Shown in pieces: positions 7,786 to 16,777 of a DNA stretch of 64,000 nucleotides. Made by a program: the position numbers and the translations under genes. The stretch comes from an uncultured Pseudomonadota bacterium (GTDB lineage: Bacteria; Myxococcota_A; Bradymonadia; Bradymonadales; Bradymonadaceae): NCBI GenBank assembly GCA_913057905.1, contig CAJXPB010000004.1, positions 271,114-335,113 of the forward strand, given 5' to 3'. How positions within the stretch are numbered: the stretch's first letter is position 1; each line of letters starts with the position of its first letter. Below the pieces are notes generated by a model. It searched no databases. It saw only the letters and a program-made list of their open reading frames with translations, and was not told where the DNA came from.

Positions 7786-8925
7786 ATGTCGCATCAGCAG
7801 CAGACACCATCCCGCACGTTGTTCCTGGCCTGTATCCTCGCCGCCGCGCTGACGTCGCTGGCACTGACGGGGTGCGACGGCGAGGGAAGCAGCGATTCGG
7901 ACAACGGGACCGAAGCGACCGCCAAAGCGGCGCAACAGGAGCCCGCTCCGTCGACCGAAGAGGAGTCGGAGGGACAAGAAGGTTCCGAGGAGATGCCGTC
8001 GAGCGGCAGTGAGGATGCCGAGACGGAGTCCGAAGAGGGCGCCGCCGCGGACCCGGACGAATCGGAGGGAGCCGAGGAGAGTGGAGACAACTCGTCGGAT
8101 GAAGGCAAGAAGGATGAGACCTCTGACGACTCCGAGGCAGACGATCTGGCCGGCGGACTGTATCCCGGAATGAAATTCACGAAACTCTCGTCGGAGGACC
8201 GAAAAAAGTTCGTCTCGATCGCCGAAAAGGAACTGTGCCCCTGTCCCGATGCGGCGCAGAGCCTCCATGCGTGTCTTCAGAGCAAAGAGACGCAATGCGA
8301 TACGGCGCGGCGGGCGGCGATGTCCATCAACCGGGGTCTAGTCCAGGGCCTGGGTGAAAGTGAGATTCTGGACAAACTCGCCACGTTCGTCGACAAGGCG
8401 ACGACGAAATACGAATTCAACCTCGAGAATGCCCCGCACAAGGGCCCGGCGGATGCGCCCGTCAAGGTCGTGGAATTCGCTGACTTTCAGTGCCCGCACT
8501 GCAAACGGGCCAGCCAGATGATGACGAAGCTCCACGAGGAGATGGGCGATGATGTCGTCATCTACTTCAAGCACTTCCCCCTGACGCCCGGATCGATGGC
8601 CGAGATGGCGGCTCGGGCTGCAGAAGCGGCGCGCCGCCAGGGGAAGTTTTGGAAGATGCAGGAGCTTCTGTTCGAGAACCAGAAGACGTTGAGTCGCGAC
8701 AAGATCATGGGCTTTGCCCGTCGTATCGGGCTCAACTTCGGAAAATTCGAACAGGATTTGAACGATCCGGCCGTGGCGAAGGCCGTACAAGGGGATCGTT
8801 CCGAGGGTATGGAGGCCGAGATCTCCGGAACCCCGGCGATCTTCATCGACGGCTACCGATACACCGGGACCCTCAACTACAACGCCATCAAGAATGCGGT
8901 GGAGGGCGAACTCTCGGCGGACTGA
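7786..8925 (+). CDS. DsbA-like thioredoxin-fold lipoprotein with acidic linker
   Basis: This 379-aa protein has a type II signal ending in LALTGC (lipidated Cys30). An Asp/Glu/Ser-rich linker runs to about residue 125, then a Cys-rich helical segment (CPCPDAAQSLHAC...), then a thioredoxin domain with CPHC at about residues 236-239 and GTPAIFIDGYRYTG as the cis-Pro loop. This is the DsbA/Thioredoxin_4 arrangement, so it is probably a disulfide oxidase or isomerase tethered in the periplasm or outer membrane. ATG 7786 follows CGGAGG. The long acidic linker resembles linkers that span cell wall. It is divergent from thrS and convergent with the next gene. Redox direction cannot be told from sequence. 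Confidence 0.87.
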   Translation: MSHQQQTPSRTLFLACILAAALTSLALTGCDGEGSSDSDNGTEATAKAAQQEPAPSTEEESEGQEGSEEMPSSGSEDAETESEEGAAADPDESEGAEESGDNSSDEGKKDETSDDSEADDLAGGLYPGMKFTKLSSEDRKKFVSIAEKELCPCPDAAQSLHACLQSKETQCDTARRAAMSINRGLVQGLGESEILDKLATFVDKATTKYEFNLENAPHKGPADAPVKVVEFADFQCPHCKRASQMMTKLHEEMGDDVVIYFKHFPLTPGSMAEMAARAAEAARRQGKFWKMQELLFENQKTLSRDKIMGFARRIGLNFGKFEQDLNDPAVAKAVQGDRSEGMEAEISGTPAIFIDGYRYTGTLNYNAIKNAVEGELSAD

Positions 8926-8943
8926 CCTCCATGCGCGACTGAA

Positions 8944-9735
8944 TCAACGGGGCGCACCGGCATCGATCCATGCCTCGATTCGACGGAGCTGCTCTTCGGG
9001 CAGCTCCGTTCCATTTTCGGACCATGGCGGCGGCTGCCGCTGATAACGCCGGTCGGGGTAATCCGACAGAAGTTTGTGCATCAGGTAGGAGCCGGCGGCG
9101 TCGAAGGGGCGAACCAGAGGGCGATCGACCTGCTCGGAGCGTCGCGAAAGCAGGGCCTCCCGGGTCATGGGTGGAAGATCCCAATCGGGATCGCCATGGC
9201 AGTCGTTACACCGCGCATCGAAGATCGGTTCGACGTCCGCCCAGGATATGTCGGAGGGCGGTTCGACGTCAGCCGACGCGCCGTCGGCGGCGATGGTCCA
9301 GCGTTGAGCCGGGGTGGTCACTTCGAATGGTGCTCCGGTCACCGAGCTGATTTCATCGTTCAGGATCAGTTCGACCCGCACTCCGGTCGGAAGCGGCCTC
9401 GAGGCAGACCAGACCAGTTCGCGGTCGACCATGCGGTAGTCGGCGGAGCCGGCCCAGGTCAGTCCGCCGGCACTTAGAATAGCTACGGCGGCGCTGTCGA
9501 AGGTGGCTGGATCGGGGTAATCGCTGAGCCCAATTCGAATCGTCGGTGTCGGCGAGAGGGTGTCGGCGCTTGGCTGGAGCGATTCGAGTCGAAGGGGGCG
9601 TCCGCCCGGTGCGGCGTCGTCGCCATCGTCAGTCAGATCCAGCAGCCCGCATCCCGCGGCGCCGGCGGCTACCAGAAATACGCAGGCCGCGGTCGCCACG
9701 GTCGGTTCGGCACCTAGACTTCGATCTTCTTCCAT
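8944..9735 (-). CDS. Lipoprotein with a single c-type heme motif (cytochrome-like)
   Basis: The 263-aa product has a lipoprotein signal (AAGAAGC, Cys29), an Ig-like beta domain across about residues 50-150, and a C-terminal segment with one heme c motif, CNDCH (Cys176, Cys179, His180). The context SWADVEPIFDARC...WIDAGAPR resembles planctomycete-type cytochrome C domains at the cell surface. It starts inside the 3' end of the MATE gene: ATG 9735 overlaps that coding sequence by 22 nt, indicating translational coupling. A later GTG (VATAAC) is the alternative start. A heme-binding surface lipoprotein is likely; its electron partner is unknown. Confidence 0.75.
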   Translation of the reverse strand: MEEDRSLGAEPTVATAACVFLVAAGAAGCGLLDLTDDGDDAAPGGRPLRLESLQPSADTLSPTPTIRIGLSDYPDPATFDSAAVAILSAGGLTWAGSADYRMVDRELVWSASRPLPTGVRVELILNDEISSVTGAPFEVTTPAQRWTIAADGASADVEPPSDISWADVEPIFDARCNDCHGDPDWDLPPMTREALLSRRSEQVDRPLVRPFDAAGSYLMHKLLSDYPDRRYQRQPPPWSENGTELPEEQLRRIEAWIDAGAPR

Positions 9736-11225
9736 CGTCCTTCCCAGAACTTCCAGGCGAGGACCGTCGCCAGAGTCAGGATGTAGGTGGCGGCGGCACA
9801 CCAGATGCCCATGAAGCCGAGTCCCGCCGTAAAGGACAGAAGGTAGGCCAGCGGCACCAAGCACACAATATGGACGATCGCCTCGGTGTACATCACGAAC
9901 GTCGTGTTGCCGGCGCCGAAGTGGGCCTGAATCAGGATCAACGCCGCCGCGACGAAGGCCTCCATCGAACCCATGATCCGCATGCCCGGCGCGGCGGTCT
10001 CGATGACGAGGGGGTCGTCGCTGAGAAGTTCCAGAAAGAGCTCCGGAAACAGAACGATGACGAGCCCGATGGCGCCAAAGAGGTACATCCCCGCTTTGAC
10101 CGAATCCCAGCCGAAGCGTTCGGCCTCCTTGTAGTCGCCCTTGCCCATCTGCTGAGAGACCAGCGTCGCCGTCGCCTGACCGAACGCAATGCAGGTGACG
10201 AAGCTGATGCTCAACAGGTCGATGATCAGTTTGGCACCCGTCGTATAGATCGGCGGCCGACTCTCCATCAGCGTCGGTGCCCAGTCACCGGCCAGCACGG
10301 CCCCACCCCATCCCTCGATGGTGGTGAGCTGGTGCTGCAATTCGGCCCAGCCGAGGCCGGATTCCGCATAGACGGACGCCGTCAACACCGCGTCGTGGAC
10401 GGCGGCTTCGTCCAGTCGTGCGACGATCGCCAGAAACACCAGGGCGCCGCTCATCATGAAGATCTCGGCGGCGCCGCTGGGGGCGCTCAGCTTTACGAGG
10501 CCACCCATCGCTTTGGGATCGATATTCGAGAGCCGGTAGTAGCGATAGGTTTCGCGGTATTCCTCGAGCAGGCTCCAGCCAACCATCGCCACAAGCCCCA
10601 CGCAGGTCGACAGGGTGCTGGCGACGGCCGCTCCCGTGACATACATCGCCGGGATCGGGCCGACGCCGAAGATAAACGCGTAATTCAGGACCACATTGAC
10701 CGCATTCATGATCAGAGCGGCCCACATGTGCACACGCGTTTCACCGAGTCCATCGAAGAACCCTTTGAACGCAAACGTGCATACCATCGGAAGTGTAGCC
10801 AGGATGCGGATACGCGTATAAGGAATTCCGAGGTCCAGGACGGACGCATTGGACGTCAGCCACGGGAAGACGATCGGGACCCAGAACCACCCGATGAGGG
10901 TGAAGACAAGCGCACCGAGGACCCCGACGCTCAACGCGTTGGTCAGGGTGGCACCCGCATCGGCATCGGCGTCTTCTCCGTATCGGCGGGCCGTCATCGC
11001 CTGGGTTCCGACGCTGATGGCCGCCAGAAAACCGCCGATGGACCAGTAGACCGGTAGACTGAATCCGAGGGCTGCTTGGCCCGGAATGCTGAAGGCGGGA
11101 TCGAGTTTCCCGATGTAAATCGTGTCGACGACGTTGATGAAGGTCTGGGTGACCATCGCTATGATGATCGGTCCGGCCAGACTCAGAATACGTCGTCCGC
11201 GTTGTGGATCGATACCGAGGTTCAT
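9714..11225 (-). CDS. MATE family efflux transporter
   Basis: MATE proteins export drugs or metabolites in exchange for H+ or Na+. The 503-aa protein has about 12 hydrophobic helices in two halves, with typical segments such as SLAGPIIIAMVTQTFINVVD at the start of half one and FGQATATLVSQQMGKGDYKE in half two. It is about 50 residues longer than usual: a loop near residues 280-340 (including VYAESGLGWAELQ and GWGGAVLAGDWAP) looks like an insertion between the halves. ATG 11225 (MNLGIDPQRGRRIL) was chosen because the upstream 23 codons lie outside the fold. Its 3' end overlaps the cytochrome-like lipoprotein gene. Substrate unknown. Confidence 0.9.
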   Translation of the reverse strand: MNLGIDPQRGRRILSLAGPIIIAMVTQTFINVVDTIYIGKLDPAFSIPGQAALGFSLPVYWSIGGFLAAISVGTQAMTARRYGEDADADAGATLTNALSVGVLGALVFTLIGWFWVPIVFPWLTSNASVLDLGIPYTRIRILATLPMVCTFAFKGFFDGLGETRVHMWAALIMNAVNVVLNYAFIFGVGPIPAMYVTGAAVASTLSTCVGLVAMVGWSLLEEYRETYRYYRLSNIDPKAMGGLVKLSAPSGAAEIFMMSGALVFLAIVARLDEAAVHDAVLTASVYAESGLGWAELQHQLTTIEGWGGAVLAGDWAPTLMESRPPIYTTGAKLIIDLLSISFVTCIAFGQATATLVSQQMGKGDYKEAERFGWDSVKAGMYLFGAIGLVIVLFPELFLELLSDDPLVIETAAPGMRIMGSMEAFVAAALILIQAHFGAGNTTFVMYTEAIVHIVCLVPLAYLLSFTAGLGFMGIWCAAATYILTLATVLAWKFWEGRWKKIEV

Positions 11226-11333
11226 ATACCGCCCGCATGGGTCTCCGAAACGGGGCCCGTGGGTCCTATAGTCGAGCCGGTGAGGGCGACGCAACCTCTC
11301 CCGGCTGTGAATTCAGTACGGGCTTGCAAATGC

Positions 11334-11361
11334 TTGACAATCTGCCGTCCAATTGTAGCGT
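11334..11361 (+). promoter_or_regulatory. Possible promoter for the pal-cpoB pair
   Basis: TTGACA (11334-11339) is followed after 16 bp by a weak TAGCGT (11356-11361). It leaves about a 135-nt leader before the Pal gene. The rest of the divergent MATE/Pal spacer shows no other clear element. Confidence 0.4.
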
Positions 11362-11501
11362 TCTGTGCCCGTGAAGGAGACGGAGAATCACAGTCGAAAG
11401 TATCGGTGCTCGATTCCGGCCATCGGGGATGTGTCCGGTCGCAGGCGTGCGTGGATAGATAATGGAACGACAATCTTGCTTGGATACAGGGAGTCACAAC
11501 G

Positions 11502-12293
11502 ATGATGCGACGTGAAGGCTTGACGATTTGTCTGGTGGTCGGAGTTCTGTTCGGCATGCTTGTGGCCACGGGGTGCGGTCCGAAGTTCCCCAAGTGCGAC
11601 ACCGATGAGGACTGTCGCACCAGCACCGAGGGGGAGGAGACGGGACGGCTCTACTGCGTCAACGGGCTGTGCCAGCAGTGTCGGAGCGACGAGAACTGTG
11701 CCGAAGGTGAGCAGTGCGAGGCCGGCTCATGCGAGCCGATCCCCGGGTATTGTACCGACGACTCGGCCTGCGGTGAGGACGAAATCTGTCTGAACAACCG
11801 CTGCACCGAAGGGTGCCGCGGAGACGATGAGTGCGAAGGCGACCAGGTCTGCCGCAACAACACCTGTCAGGAGCCGCGCGAGTGTACCTCCGATGCCGAT
11901 TGCGGCGAGGATGAGATGTGCGAGAACTACGAGTGTGTGGCCGACCCGGATGCGAAATGCGAAGTTCAGACGGTCTACTTCGGCTACGACACATCGAACC
12001 TGCGCGACTCGGCCAGAAACGCTCTCGAGGACAACGCCGAATGCATCAAGCAGCGATCGAGGGACGTCCAGCTCGCCGGCCACGCCGACGAACGGGGCAC
12101 CAACGAATACAACCTCGCCCTCGGCGAGCGTCGAGCCCGGTCGGTCTACGACTACCTCAAGACCCTGGGTGTTTCGGCCTCGAAGATGTCGACGATCTCG
12201 TATGGTGAAGAGCGACTGGCCCGACGCTGCGGTGAAGACGGGTCGGCGAGCTGTCACGAGCGGAACCGCCGCGTCGAATTCAACTGGCAGTAG
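11502..12293 (+). CDS. pal: Pal-type OmpA lipoprotein with five Cys-rich modules
   Basis: Pal anchors the outer membrane to peptidoglycan within the Tol-Pal system. This 263-aa protein has a lipoprotein signal (LVATGC, Cys25) and ends in an OmpA domain with the Pal signature GHADERGTNEYNLALGERRA. Ordinary Pal has a short linker there. Here residues 25-150 hold five tandem Cys modules of roughly C-x2-D-x2-C-x4-5-C-x4-C (for example YCTDDSACGEDEICLNNRC). Such repeats are common in surface proteins of myxobacteria and relatives and probably form disulfide-linked knots. It is followed after 21 bp by a CpoB/YbgF-like gene, as in tol-pal operons, but tolQRAB are not here. Confidence 0.9.
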   Translation: MMRREGLTICLVVGVLFGMLVATGCGPKFPKCDTDEDCRTSTEGEETGRLYCVNGLCQQCRSDENCAEGEQCEAGSCEPIPGYCTDDSACGEDEICLNNRCTEGCRGDDECEGDQVCRNNTCQEPRECTSDADCGEDEMCENYECVADPDAKCEVQTVYFGYDTSNLRDSARNALEDNAECIKQRSRDVQLAGHADERGTNEYNLALGERRARSVYDYLKTLGVSASKMSTISYGEERLARRCGEDGSASCHERNRRVEFNWQ

Positions 12294-12314
12294 ATTTAAC
12301 CACGCGTAGTCTCC

Positions 12315-13160
12315 ATGGAACGTCCGTTTCGACGAACCGAACGCGAGGCGCAGCTCCGAGTCTATGTCGGAGCTGCGCTCTCTCTTTTCCTGATCCCCCT
12401 TCTGGCCGGGTGCCAACCCATCTGGAAGGCCGACGAGATGCAGCAGCGCATCGACAGCCTCGAGGCGCGCCAGGAGGTGATGCAGAAAAACGTCAGCGAG
12501 CAGGAGGAGGAGCTCGAGCAGATGGTCAAGGATGCTCGCCAGGACGTGAAACGTCTCAAGACGATCCTGGAAGAGGCCCGGAAGCTACTTCAGCGCAACA
12601 ATGCCGACCTCGGGGCCGAGATGCAGGAGGTGCGCCAGGAGGTCCAGCGGCTGCGCGGTAAGGTCGAGAAGGCACAGTTCCAGCTCAAGCGACTCGAGCA
12701 GGAGTTGCGCCTGTTCAAAGAAGATGTCGACCTGCGTTTTGCCGGCGAAGACAAGGTCTCCGAGCTCCCCGAAGAGCCCCAGAAACTGCTGGACGCGGGA
12801 CGCGACAAGCTCGAGGCGGGCCAATACGGTCAGGCTCGTCGAGCCTTCGAGGAGTTTCTCGACAGACATCCCGACCACGAACTGGCCGACGAGGCTCAGT
12901 TTTTGAAGGCGAAGGCGCTGGCCGACAAGGGTGAATGGCGTTCGGCCGTCTTCGAGTTCAAGAAGGTCGTGGACCAGTATCCGAATTCAACGCGCCGGGG
13001 AGGGGCGACCTACTTTATCGGCATCGGGTTCACGGAGCTGGGCCGGTGCGAACAGGCAAAGCCGTTCTTCGAGACGGTCGTCGACGAACACGGCGACTCG
13101 GAGTATGCGTCGGGGGCTTCCAAAGAGCTGAAGGCCATCGAAGCGGGCCGATGTCCCTGA
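12315..13160 (+). CDS. cpoB: CpoB/YbgF-like TPR lipoprotein of the Tol-Pal system
   Basis: CpoB coordinates outer-membrane constriction with peptidoglycan synthesis. The 281-aa product has a lipoprotein signal (LLAGC, Cys33), a long coiled coil across about residues 45-150 rich in Glu, Lys and Gln, and C-terminal TPRs (GQYGQARRAFEEFLDRHPDH, then two more). This matches the coiled-coil plus TPR layout of YbgF, although the family is normally periplasmic and not lipidated. It lies 21 bp after the Pal gene, which supports the call. It ends 12 bp from the convergent TPR gene. Confidence 0.83.
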   Translation: MERPFRRTEREAQLRVYVGAALSLFLIPLLAGCQPIWKADEMQQRIDSLEARQEVMQKNVSEQEEELEQMVKDARQDVKRLKTILEEARKLLQRNNADLGAEMQEVRQEVQRLRGKVEKAQFQLKRLEQELRLFKEDVDLRFAGEDKVSELPEEPQKLLDAGRDKLEAGQYGQARRAFEEFLDRHPDHELADEAQFLKAKALADKGEWRSAVFEFKKVVDQYPNSTRRGGATYFIGIGFTELGRCEQAKPFFETVVDEHGDSEYASGASKELKAIEAGRCP

Positions 13161-13172
13161 TAGTTCGTCCGG

Positions 13173-14171
13173 TCATCCCTGTTGGATGACTCCCTTCTGG
13201 AGGGCGATCTCCTTGAGTTCTTCGTAGGCCTCGTCGACTTCGTCGCGGGGCAACCCACCCTTTTCCAGCCGCGCATCGGTCTGCTTGCGGCAGTTCTCGT
13301 AGAAATTCAGGCCCCGACGGATGACCTCCGGGTCGTTGTTGGAGACGTCCATCGCCTTCCACAGACAGTCTTCGGCATCGGCGTACCGGCGGGCACTTTC
13401 GTGGAACGAGATCAGATTGATCTCGGAGACCACGTAGGCGTCGAGCGCCTCCGGGCCCGCCTCGTTGAAGGCGCGCTCCGACAGTGACTCTGCGCGCTGC
13501 CCCCACTCGACGGCGCCGTCGATTTGCTGGTTCTGAAAGAGCTGAACGCTCAACTGCTGGCAGACCTGTGCGGCCGTCGAGATCGCGAAGGTGCCGCCGC
13601 GTTCGGCGATGGTATTCGCCGTATCGATGGCCTCTTCGGCATGCTCGGCGGCCTTGTCAAAGTTGCCGCGGAAGCTCTCCAGCGCGGTCATATTCTGGAA
13701 GGCGCCCATCGCAAGGGAGAGGGCATTGTTTTCGTCGATCTCGCGCAAGCTCTCGATGAGCTCCAGGGCCCGCCGATTCTCGCGGGCCGCCGTCGTGTAG
13801 TCGTCATCGAGCAACGAGAGCTGGCCGAAGTTCAGATGAATGGCCGCCGCCGAGCCGAGATTGTCGTCGTCGATGGAGTCGACCGAATCGACGAGGTCGG
13901 CGGCCTGGCGGTGAGCATCGTAGGCATCGGCGGTTTCGCCGCGTTGCTGAAGGATCAGGCCCTTTTCATTGAGGGCCCGGGCCCTCAGTTCCCGTTGCTG
14001 GTCGGTGATACCTTCGGCGCGTGCCATGTCCAGGACGACCAGGGCCTCATCGACCTCGCCGTCGGCCGCGTGGATGTTCCCCTGTTGGATCGCCGCATGG
14101 ACGCCTTCGAGCAGGCCCTTTGCGGTATCGATCTCGCGTTGATGCCACTCGTTTGTAGCGACGTCACTCAT
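13173..14171 (-). CDS. TPR-type helical repeat protein, cytoplasmic
   Basis: This 332-aa protein has no signal peptide and is built of repeated helix pairs from about residue 15 to 300, in the TPR style (ALNEKGLILQQRGETADAY, NFGQLSLLDDDYTTAARENR). TPR arrays hold protein partners. The ATG at 14171 (MSDVATNEWHQREID) has an AGGA box; the 90 open codons upstream are arginine-rich shadow sequence. It is the last gene of a six-gene minus-strand run beginning at the DUF3108 gene, 41 bp after a lipoprotein gene. I cannot name a partner. Confidence 0.75.
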   Translation of the reverse strand: MSDVATNEWHQREIDTAKGLLEGVHAAIQQGNIHAADGEVDEALVVLDMARAEGITDQQRELRARALNEKGLILQQRGETADAYDAHRQAADLVDSVDSIDDDNLGSAAAIHLNFGQLSLLDDDYTTAARENRRALELIESLREIDENNALSLAMGAFQNMTALESFRGNFDKAAEHAEEAIDTANTIAERGGTFAISTAAQVCQQLSVQLFQNQQIDGAVEWGQRAESLSERAFNEAGPEALDAYVVSEINLISFHESARRYADAEDCLWKAMDVSNNDPEVIRRGLNFYENCRKQTDARLEKGGLPRDEVDEAYEELKEIALQKGVIQQG

Positions 14172-14212
14172 AAAAGATCCTGAGCTAAAATATGGGCAGT
14201 GATGAAGGGGCC

Positions 14213-14782
14213 TTACGGAGAACTCGGCTCGCAGGGTTCCGGAATCGGCTCGACGCTGGTGTCGCACATCGGGACCGATTGAAATCCCAGATCCGACAGA
14301 GAAAACGGCGCCGTCACGGAGTACGATCCTTGTTGTTGGTCGGAGCGTTCGTCGTCGACACGAATCCGTGCCACGTACTCGGTATCGAGCTCGGTACCGA
14401 TGCATTGCCCGTCGGTCACCCGCCCGCATCCGGCGTTCCACGAAAAACGATGGGGTGTGTCGGTGCCCGCCGGGACGGTCGGTACCGTGCGCAGGCCGTC
14501 TCCTCCGGCGCCCAGGACCGGTTCGCCACAGTCGACGGGCTCGCCTTGGTCATTTGTTTCACATATCTCCGCGTCGATCTGCTGGTCGTTACCCTCACGA
14601 TCTCGCAGGCTGTACTGCACGTAGACGCCGAAGGGTTGCGAGACGACCGGGCCGACCGAGGTGACCCGTCCGGGCTGATTCACCGTCTGCAAGTCTTCAC
14701 CGCAGGCGGCCAACAGAAGGGTTGCGGCGGCCAGAGTTGCGAAGGCTGTGCGAGGATAGGGCATAGGTGCTTGTACGTTCAT
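14213..14782 (-). CDS. Hypothetical lipoprotein, 189 aa
   Basis: The product has a clear lipoprotein signal (LLLAAC, lipidated Cys27), then a beta-rich domain with scattered cysteines and no family I recognise. Its start codon overlaps the stop of the inositol-phosphatase gene as ATGA at 14779-14782, so translation is probably coupled. The earlier open frame of 50 codons is Arg-rich and rejected. It is followed after 41 bp by the TPR protein gene. Localisation to the periplasm or outer membrane is supported by the lipobox only. Confidence 0.75.
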   Translation of the reverse strand: MNVQAPMPYPRTAFATLAAATLLLAACGEDLQTVNQPGRVTSVGPVVSQPFGVYVQYSLRDREGNDQQIDAEICETNDQGEPVDCGEPVLGAGGDGLRTVPTVPAGTDTPHRFSWNAGCGRVTDGQCIGTELDTEYVARIRVDDERSDQQQGSYSVTAPFSLSDLGFQSVPMCDTSVEPIPEPCEPSSP

Positions 14783-15570
14783 ATTTTGGATAATCGTTCG
14801 ACCACTTCGTCGTGGATCTGGCCGTTTGTGGCCAGCACACTGCTGTCGTCGGCTGTGTAGACGCCGCCGGCGGTATCGGTCACTCGGCCTCCGGCTTCCT
14901 GGACCAGCAAGTAGCCGGCCGCCGTGTCCCACGGATGCAGGTAGTACTCCCAGAAACCGTCGAGGCGACCGCAGGCAACGTAGGCCAGGTCGAGGGCCGC
15001 CGATCCGAGCCGCCGGACGCCGCGAGAGGCGCGCGTCAGCTTGGCGAAATTGACCAGGTTGTCCTCCTCGACCCCATCCATCGACCGGGGGAATCCGGTC
15101 ACCAGCAGACTCTGACCCAGGGCGTCGACGTCGCTGACCTCCATCGGCTTCTCGTTCAGGTACGCACCGCCGCCTCGACGGGCGCTGAAGAGCTCGTCAC
15201 GACGGGGGTCGTAGATCGCCCCGGCGACGGAACGGCCCTCGATCTGAAAGGCGATCGAGGTGCAAAACATGGGCAAATCGCGCGAAAAATTGAGCGTCCC
15301 GTCGATCGGGTCGACCACCCAGGCCCGTTCGGGTGCCTCGCCCGACCCGAGGTCTTCGCCGAGTTCCTCGCCGATGATCACGTCGTCGGGGAACATTCCA
15401 CGGAGCTCGTCGTGGATGAATTCCTCGGTGCTGATATCGATCGAGGTGACCGGGTCGTTTTCCGACTTCAACTCTACGGTGAATCCATCGCGGCGCTGCC
15501 GCGCGATGCGGCGTCCAGCCGCACGCGCCAGGGATTCGGCGCAACGAAGTTCTGTCAGAAAATCGGTCAT
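14779..15570 (-). CDS. suhB: Inositol monophosphatase family phosphatase
   Basis: This family removes phosphate from inositol-1-phosphate or related sugars using Mg2+; bacterial SuhB also aids rRNA transcription. The 263-aa protein has all metal ligands: GEE (Glu68 and Glu69), WVVDPIDGTLNF (Asp87 and Asp90) and HPWDTAAG (Asp215). Length is normal. It lies 39 bp downstream of the serine hydrolase gene and overlaps the following lipoprotein start by 4 nt, so it is in the minus-strand operon. The substrate could be inositol phosphate, fructose-1,6-bisphosphate or 3'-phosphoadenosine 5'-phosphate. The symbol is given by family resemblance only. Confidence 0.87.
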   Translation of the reverse strand: MTDFLTELRCAESLARAAGRRIARQRRDGFTVELKSENDPVTSIDISTEEFIHDELRGMFPDDVIIGEELGEDLGSGEAPERAWVVDPIDGTLNFSRDLPMFCTSIAFQIEGRSVAGAIYDPRRDELFSARRGGGAYLNEKPMEVSDVDALGQSLLVTGFPRSMDGVEEDNLVNFAKLTRASRGVRRLGSAALDLAYVACGRLDGFWEYYLHPWDTAAGYLLVQEAGGRVTDTAGGVYTADDSSVLATNGQIHDEVVERLSKI

Positions 15571-15609
15571 CGGTCGAGCTCCCGGACGGAACGAATCACT
15601 GCGGTTCTG

Positions 15610-16761
15610 TTAGCTTGAGGAGGGGTTGAGTGCAACAGCGGCCGCCTCGTGGACGTCGATGCGTAGCCTGTCGATCCGTTCGTTGTCTCGATTCGGGTAG
15701 GTGCGGTTTGTCAGAAGGACTGCGACCATCCCGAGATCGCGGTCGATCCAGATCGAGGTACCCGTAAATCCCAGGTGCCCGACGGTTCGATGCGCGGCCA
15801 TGTGCCCGCCGGCGCTGGAAGCCTCGCCGCTGGGCGTATCCCAGCCGGGTGTATGGTGGCCGTCTGACCGGGGGGATTGGTTGTCGCCCCAACTGTGGCG
15901 CAGCGCGCTCGGACTGACGATACCATCGTCGATCTCTCCCTTCGAGATGCCGAGTAGATGGGCTCCGAGTTCCGCCACATCATTCATGTGGCCGAAGAGC
16001 CCCGTATGACCGACGACACCGCCCAACGCCTCGGCGTTGCGATCGTGGACTGTCCCCTGCACGAGGCCGCGAAGTTCATCGATTTCGGTCGCGGGGATGC
16101 CGAGCCGATCCTCGGGATGGTATTCGAGAGACGCCAGTCCCAGGGGGTCGAAGATGCGGCGTCTCGCGATTCGACCGAGCCGGGAGGCCTCATCGGAGGC
16201 GGAGCCAAAGAGGACCACCAGCGCGCGACCCAGAAGCATGTAGCCGAGGTCGGAATATACTTCGCGCGAGCCGGGGACCGCCTCTAGTTCGACATCGGCC
16301 AGGTCGGCGATCAGGGATTCCTGGGCCCGCCGGACCTGCGCCGCGGTCGGGTTGAGGTCGTACCACTGGTGGACTGGACGCCACGCAGGGAGACCGGATC
16401 GGTGGCTCAGCAGGTGGTCGAAGGTGATCTCCCCGCGTGCTCCTCCGCTCGGCCACGGCTCCAACACCTCGGCCAGCCGGGTATCCCACTCTATCAGGCC
16501 CTGGTCGACTGCCTGCATGTAGAGGATCGAAATGACCAGGGGTTTGGTCAGGCTGGCCAGGTCGAATTGGGTCGACGCCGTCACCGGCCGGCCCCGTGGA
16601 TCGAAGCGGGTGGTTCCGCCGGCGAACTCGAAGCCCCTCTCGTCGAGGGTCCGCGCCGTGAACTGGATGGCGGATGCCGATGCGGAGTGGCCGATCGTAT
16701 CGACCGAGTCGGCCAGCTGGGCTTGCAGGATGCCATCGATTCGGTCCGAGTCTGTCGACAT
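15610..16761 (-). CDS. Beta-lactamase-fold serine hydrolase (class C/PBP4* type)
   Basis: This family includes class C beta-lactamases, esterases and D-aminopeptidases. The 383-aa protein has SLTK (Ser70 nucleophile, Lys73), a YSD version of the usual YxN motif near residue 165 (YSDLGYM), and HLGFTG as the HxG triad near the C-terminus. No signal peptide is visible with ATG 16761, so it may be cytoplasmic, or a start 18 codons upstream may be used. It lies 16 bp after the LD-carboxypeptidase gene, so a role in murein-peptide recycling is reasonable, but an esterase role is equally possible. Confidence 0.84.
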   Translation of the reverse strand: MSTDSDRIDGILQAQLADSVDTIGHSASASAIQFTARTLDERGFEFAGGTTRFDPRGRPVTASTQFDLASLTKPLVISILYMQAVDQGLIEWDTRLAEVLEPWPSGGARGEITFDHLLSHRSGLPAWRPVHQWYDLNPTAAQVRRAQESLIADLADVELEAVPGSREVYSDLGYMLLGRALVVLFGSASDEASRLGRIARRRIFDPLGLASLEYHPEDRLGIPATEIDELRGLVQGTVHDRNAEALGGVVGHTGLFGHMNDVAELGAHLLGISKGEIDDGIVSPSALRHSWGDNQSPRSDGHHTPGWDTPSGEASSAGGHMAAHRTVGHLGFTGTSIWIDRDLGMVAVLLTNRTYPNRDNERIDRLRIDVHEAAAVALNPSSS

Positions 16762-16777
16762 GGTGGTTCGGTCTCGG

